64,000 bases of DNA from Sphingomonas faeni (GTDB taxonomy: Bacteria; Pseudomonadota; Alphaproteobacteria; Sphingomonadales; Sphingomonadaceae), in the NCBI RefSeq assembly GCF_030817315.1, contig NZ_JAUSZF010000004.1, positions 1 through 64,000 of the forward strand. Direction: 5' to 3'. The notes under the pieces are model-generated. The model was given only the letters and a program-made list of their open reading frames with translations, made no database searches and was not told where the DNA came from. Made by a program: the position numbers and the translations under genes. Positions within the stretch are counted from its first letter, which is position 1; every line of letters starts with the position of its first letter. Below are positions 63,121 through 64,000 of this stretch, piece by piece.

Positions 63121-63147
63121 CGGATCGGCGCGGTCTGCGCCGATCCG
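63121..63147 (+). terminator. Hairpin directly after the TonB receptor gene
   Basis: CGGATCGGCGC and its perfect complement GCGCCGATCCG enclose GGTCT two bases after the stop codon: an 11-bp GC-rich stem, without a T-run. Confidence 0.55.
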
Positions 63148-63155
63148 AACCCCTC

Positions 63156-63193
63156 CACACCCTGGATGCTTCAAGGCGTCTGGGGTGTTTTCC
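63156..63193. terminator. Probable bidirectional terminator
   Basis: An imperfect stem (ACACCC pairing with GGGTGT, interior G-T pairs) followed by TTTT, between the convergent receptor and GH28 genes. It could stop transcription from both sides. Confidence 0.5.
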
Positions 63194-63195
63194 AT

Positions 63196-64000
63196 TTAGT
63201 CTAAAAATGTAGTCACCCGGCCGAGCGCCACGTCGCGACTATGCTGCTCGTTGAGTACGGCTCCGCGTACTGCCGAAGACACAACACCATCGATCGTAGC
63301 ACCGGCCACGTTGCGTAGCGCGACGACGGGGCGTGCGTCTGGGGCGCGTATCCGTACGCTGACGTCGCGGATCGTCAGGCGCCGCGCATGGCGGGCGTAG
63401 AAACCGCTGGCTGGTAAGGTACCAAGATAGCTGACCTCCAGGCTGGTTTCGCGTCGATAGACGGGCACGCGCGCCGCATCGACCGTGGTGCCACCGCCGG
63501 CCGCCTCGATATCGATGTTGCGGAAGGTCACGTCCTCGACGGGGGCGTCCGCAATCCCTTCGATGCCGCAGGGGAAGCGGGGATCGGCGTTGGCGACGCT
63601 AATATCGTCGAACCGGATGCGACGGACGCGTCCGACCGGCGTATCGCGCGGCGCTCGCATGCGGGCCGCGTGATGGACGAAGAGGGGATGGTTGACCGGA
63701 TCGCGCAGGATGATCCCCGACACGGACACGTCCTCCAGCGTCCCGCCGTCGACGATGCCGATGAGGATACCGCGGCTGTTCGTGCAGGTGCAGTCGCTGA
63801 TCCGCACGTTGCGAAAGCCGCCGATCGTCTCGGTGCCCAGCTTGATCCGGCCGAGCGGGCCGAGCGTATCGGGCGAGCGATAGTCCGACGCGCGGTAGCT
63901 GCCGTCGAGGACCGATCCCATCGCGAAGCCGCTGGTCTTGCAGCCGGAGATCAGGATGTCCTCGCACGGCGCCGCACGACCAAGCGCGTAGCTGCTCTTC
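63196..64000 (-). CDS. GH28-like beta-helix hydrolase, partial
   Basis: The C-terminal 268 residues of a gene that continues past the right edge. It matches the GH28-like protein at 26553-28133: KSSYALGRAAPCEDILISGC, GSVLDGSYRAS, GRIKLGTETIGGFRNVRISD, then LGTLPASGFYARHARRLTIR. Like that protein it lacks the classical GHG histidine in the visible part. The beta-helix repeats (VEDVTFRNIDIEAAGG, LEDVSVSGIILRDP) are regular. Presumably exported and active on pectin, but the leader is outside the window. Confidence 0.82.
   Translation of the reverse strand, partial: KSSYALGRAAPCEDILISGCKTSGFAMGSVLDGSYRASDYRSPDTLGPLGRIKLGTETIGGFRNVRISDCTCTNSRGILIGIVDGGTLEDVSVSGIILRDPVNHPLFVHHAARMRAPRDTPVGRVRRIRFDDISVANADPRFPCGIEGIADAPVEDVTFRNIDIEAAGGGTTVDAARVPVYRRETSLEVSYLGTLPASGFYARHARRLTIRDVSVRIRAPDARPVVALRNVAGATIDGVVSSAVRGAVLNEQHSRDVALGRVTTFLD

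Noticed and set aside
1..64000. CRISPR arrays, rRNA genes, riboswitches and replication origins
   Set aside because: No regularly spaced direct repeats, rRNA-like blocks, known riboswitch cores or iteron clusters were seen on reading the window.

Overview
The window looks like a chromosome or large-plasmid segment of a sphingomonad (Sphingomonas or a close relative). Support: high GC throughout, large TonB-dependent receptors next to glycoside hydrolases, many GTG starts and ATGA/GTGA gene overlaps, Tat-type leaders on exported sugar hydrolases, and the modified non-phosphorylating L-rhamnose route known from Sphingomonas. No rRNA, tRNA or CRISPR array was seen.

Region by region. (1) 1-17,560 is a mosaic with much mobile and broken DNA: an IS5-family fragment, three copies of a short palindromic element, an IS3 relic, an intact IS3-type insertion (9606-10926), an internally deleted IS481 element that truncates two neighbours (a GAF protein and a family 1 glycosidase), a decayed histidine-phosphatase plus NAD(P)H-hydrate dehydratase block, and a few intact genes (DAACS symporter, methyltransferase, M61 peptidase, HIRAN protein, CtaG/DUF2243 pair). 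(2) 17,870-25,918 is a complete L-rhamnose catabolic cluster: RhaT, mutarotase, lactonase, L-rhamnonate dehydratase, 2-keto-3-deoxy-L-rhamnonate dehydrogenase, diketo-acid hydrolase, IclR regulator, L-rhamnose dehydrogenase and an FMN L-lactate dehydrogenase. The dehydratase gene carries a one-base frameshift. (3) 26,011-45,484 is a hexuronate/xylan/pectin locus: GH28, GH43, a predicted (alpha/alpha)6 hydrolase, UxaA, a UxuB-type reductase, an MFS hexuronate carrier, UxaC, GH10, a second GH28, a TonB receptor and a LacI regulator. It is strewn with fragments of a second GH10, a second TonB receptor and a second uxaC. (4) 46,008-48,566 holds a second broken serine-recombinase copy, a plasmid-type hypothetical gene, an odd S21 gene and an IS5-family element. 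(5) 48,746-64,000 is a second deoxy-sugar locus, best read as L-fucose: FAH hydrolase, GH28, GH2 beta-galactosidase, mutarotase, SDR, aldo/keto reductase, amidohydrolase lactonase, GntR regulator, a sugar-acid dehydratase fused to an MFS transporter, a TonB receptor and the start of another GH28.

Together the genes describe a bacterium that cuts pectin (rhamnogalacturonan, homogalacturonan) and glucuronoxylan outside the cytoplasm, imports fragments by TonB receptors and MFS/RhaT carriers, and oxidises L-rhamnose and L-fucose by two parallel non-phosphorylating routes ending in pyruvate and L-lactate, while uronates go through the isomerase/reductase/dehydratase route.

Most notable: two serine-recombinase copies in the same orientation, broken in complementary halves, bracket the 29-kb sugar block; a repeated ATACGTCATACGTCA-type motif marks promoters of the L-fucose locus next to a GntR gene; a dehydratase-transporter fusion; and a rhamnonate dehydratase frameshift in an otherwise intact pathway. 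All assignments come from reading translations and motifs; no database search was run.
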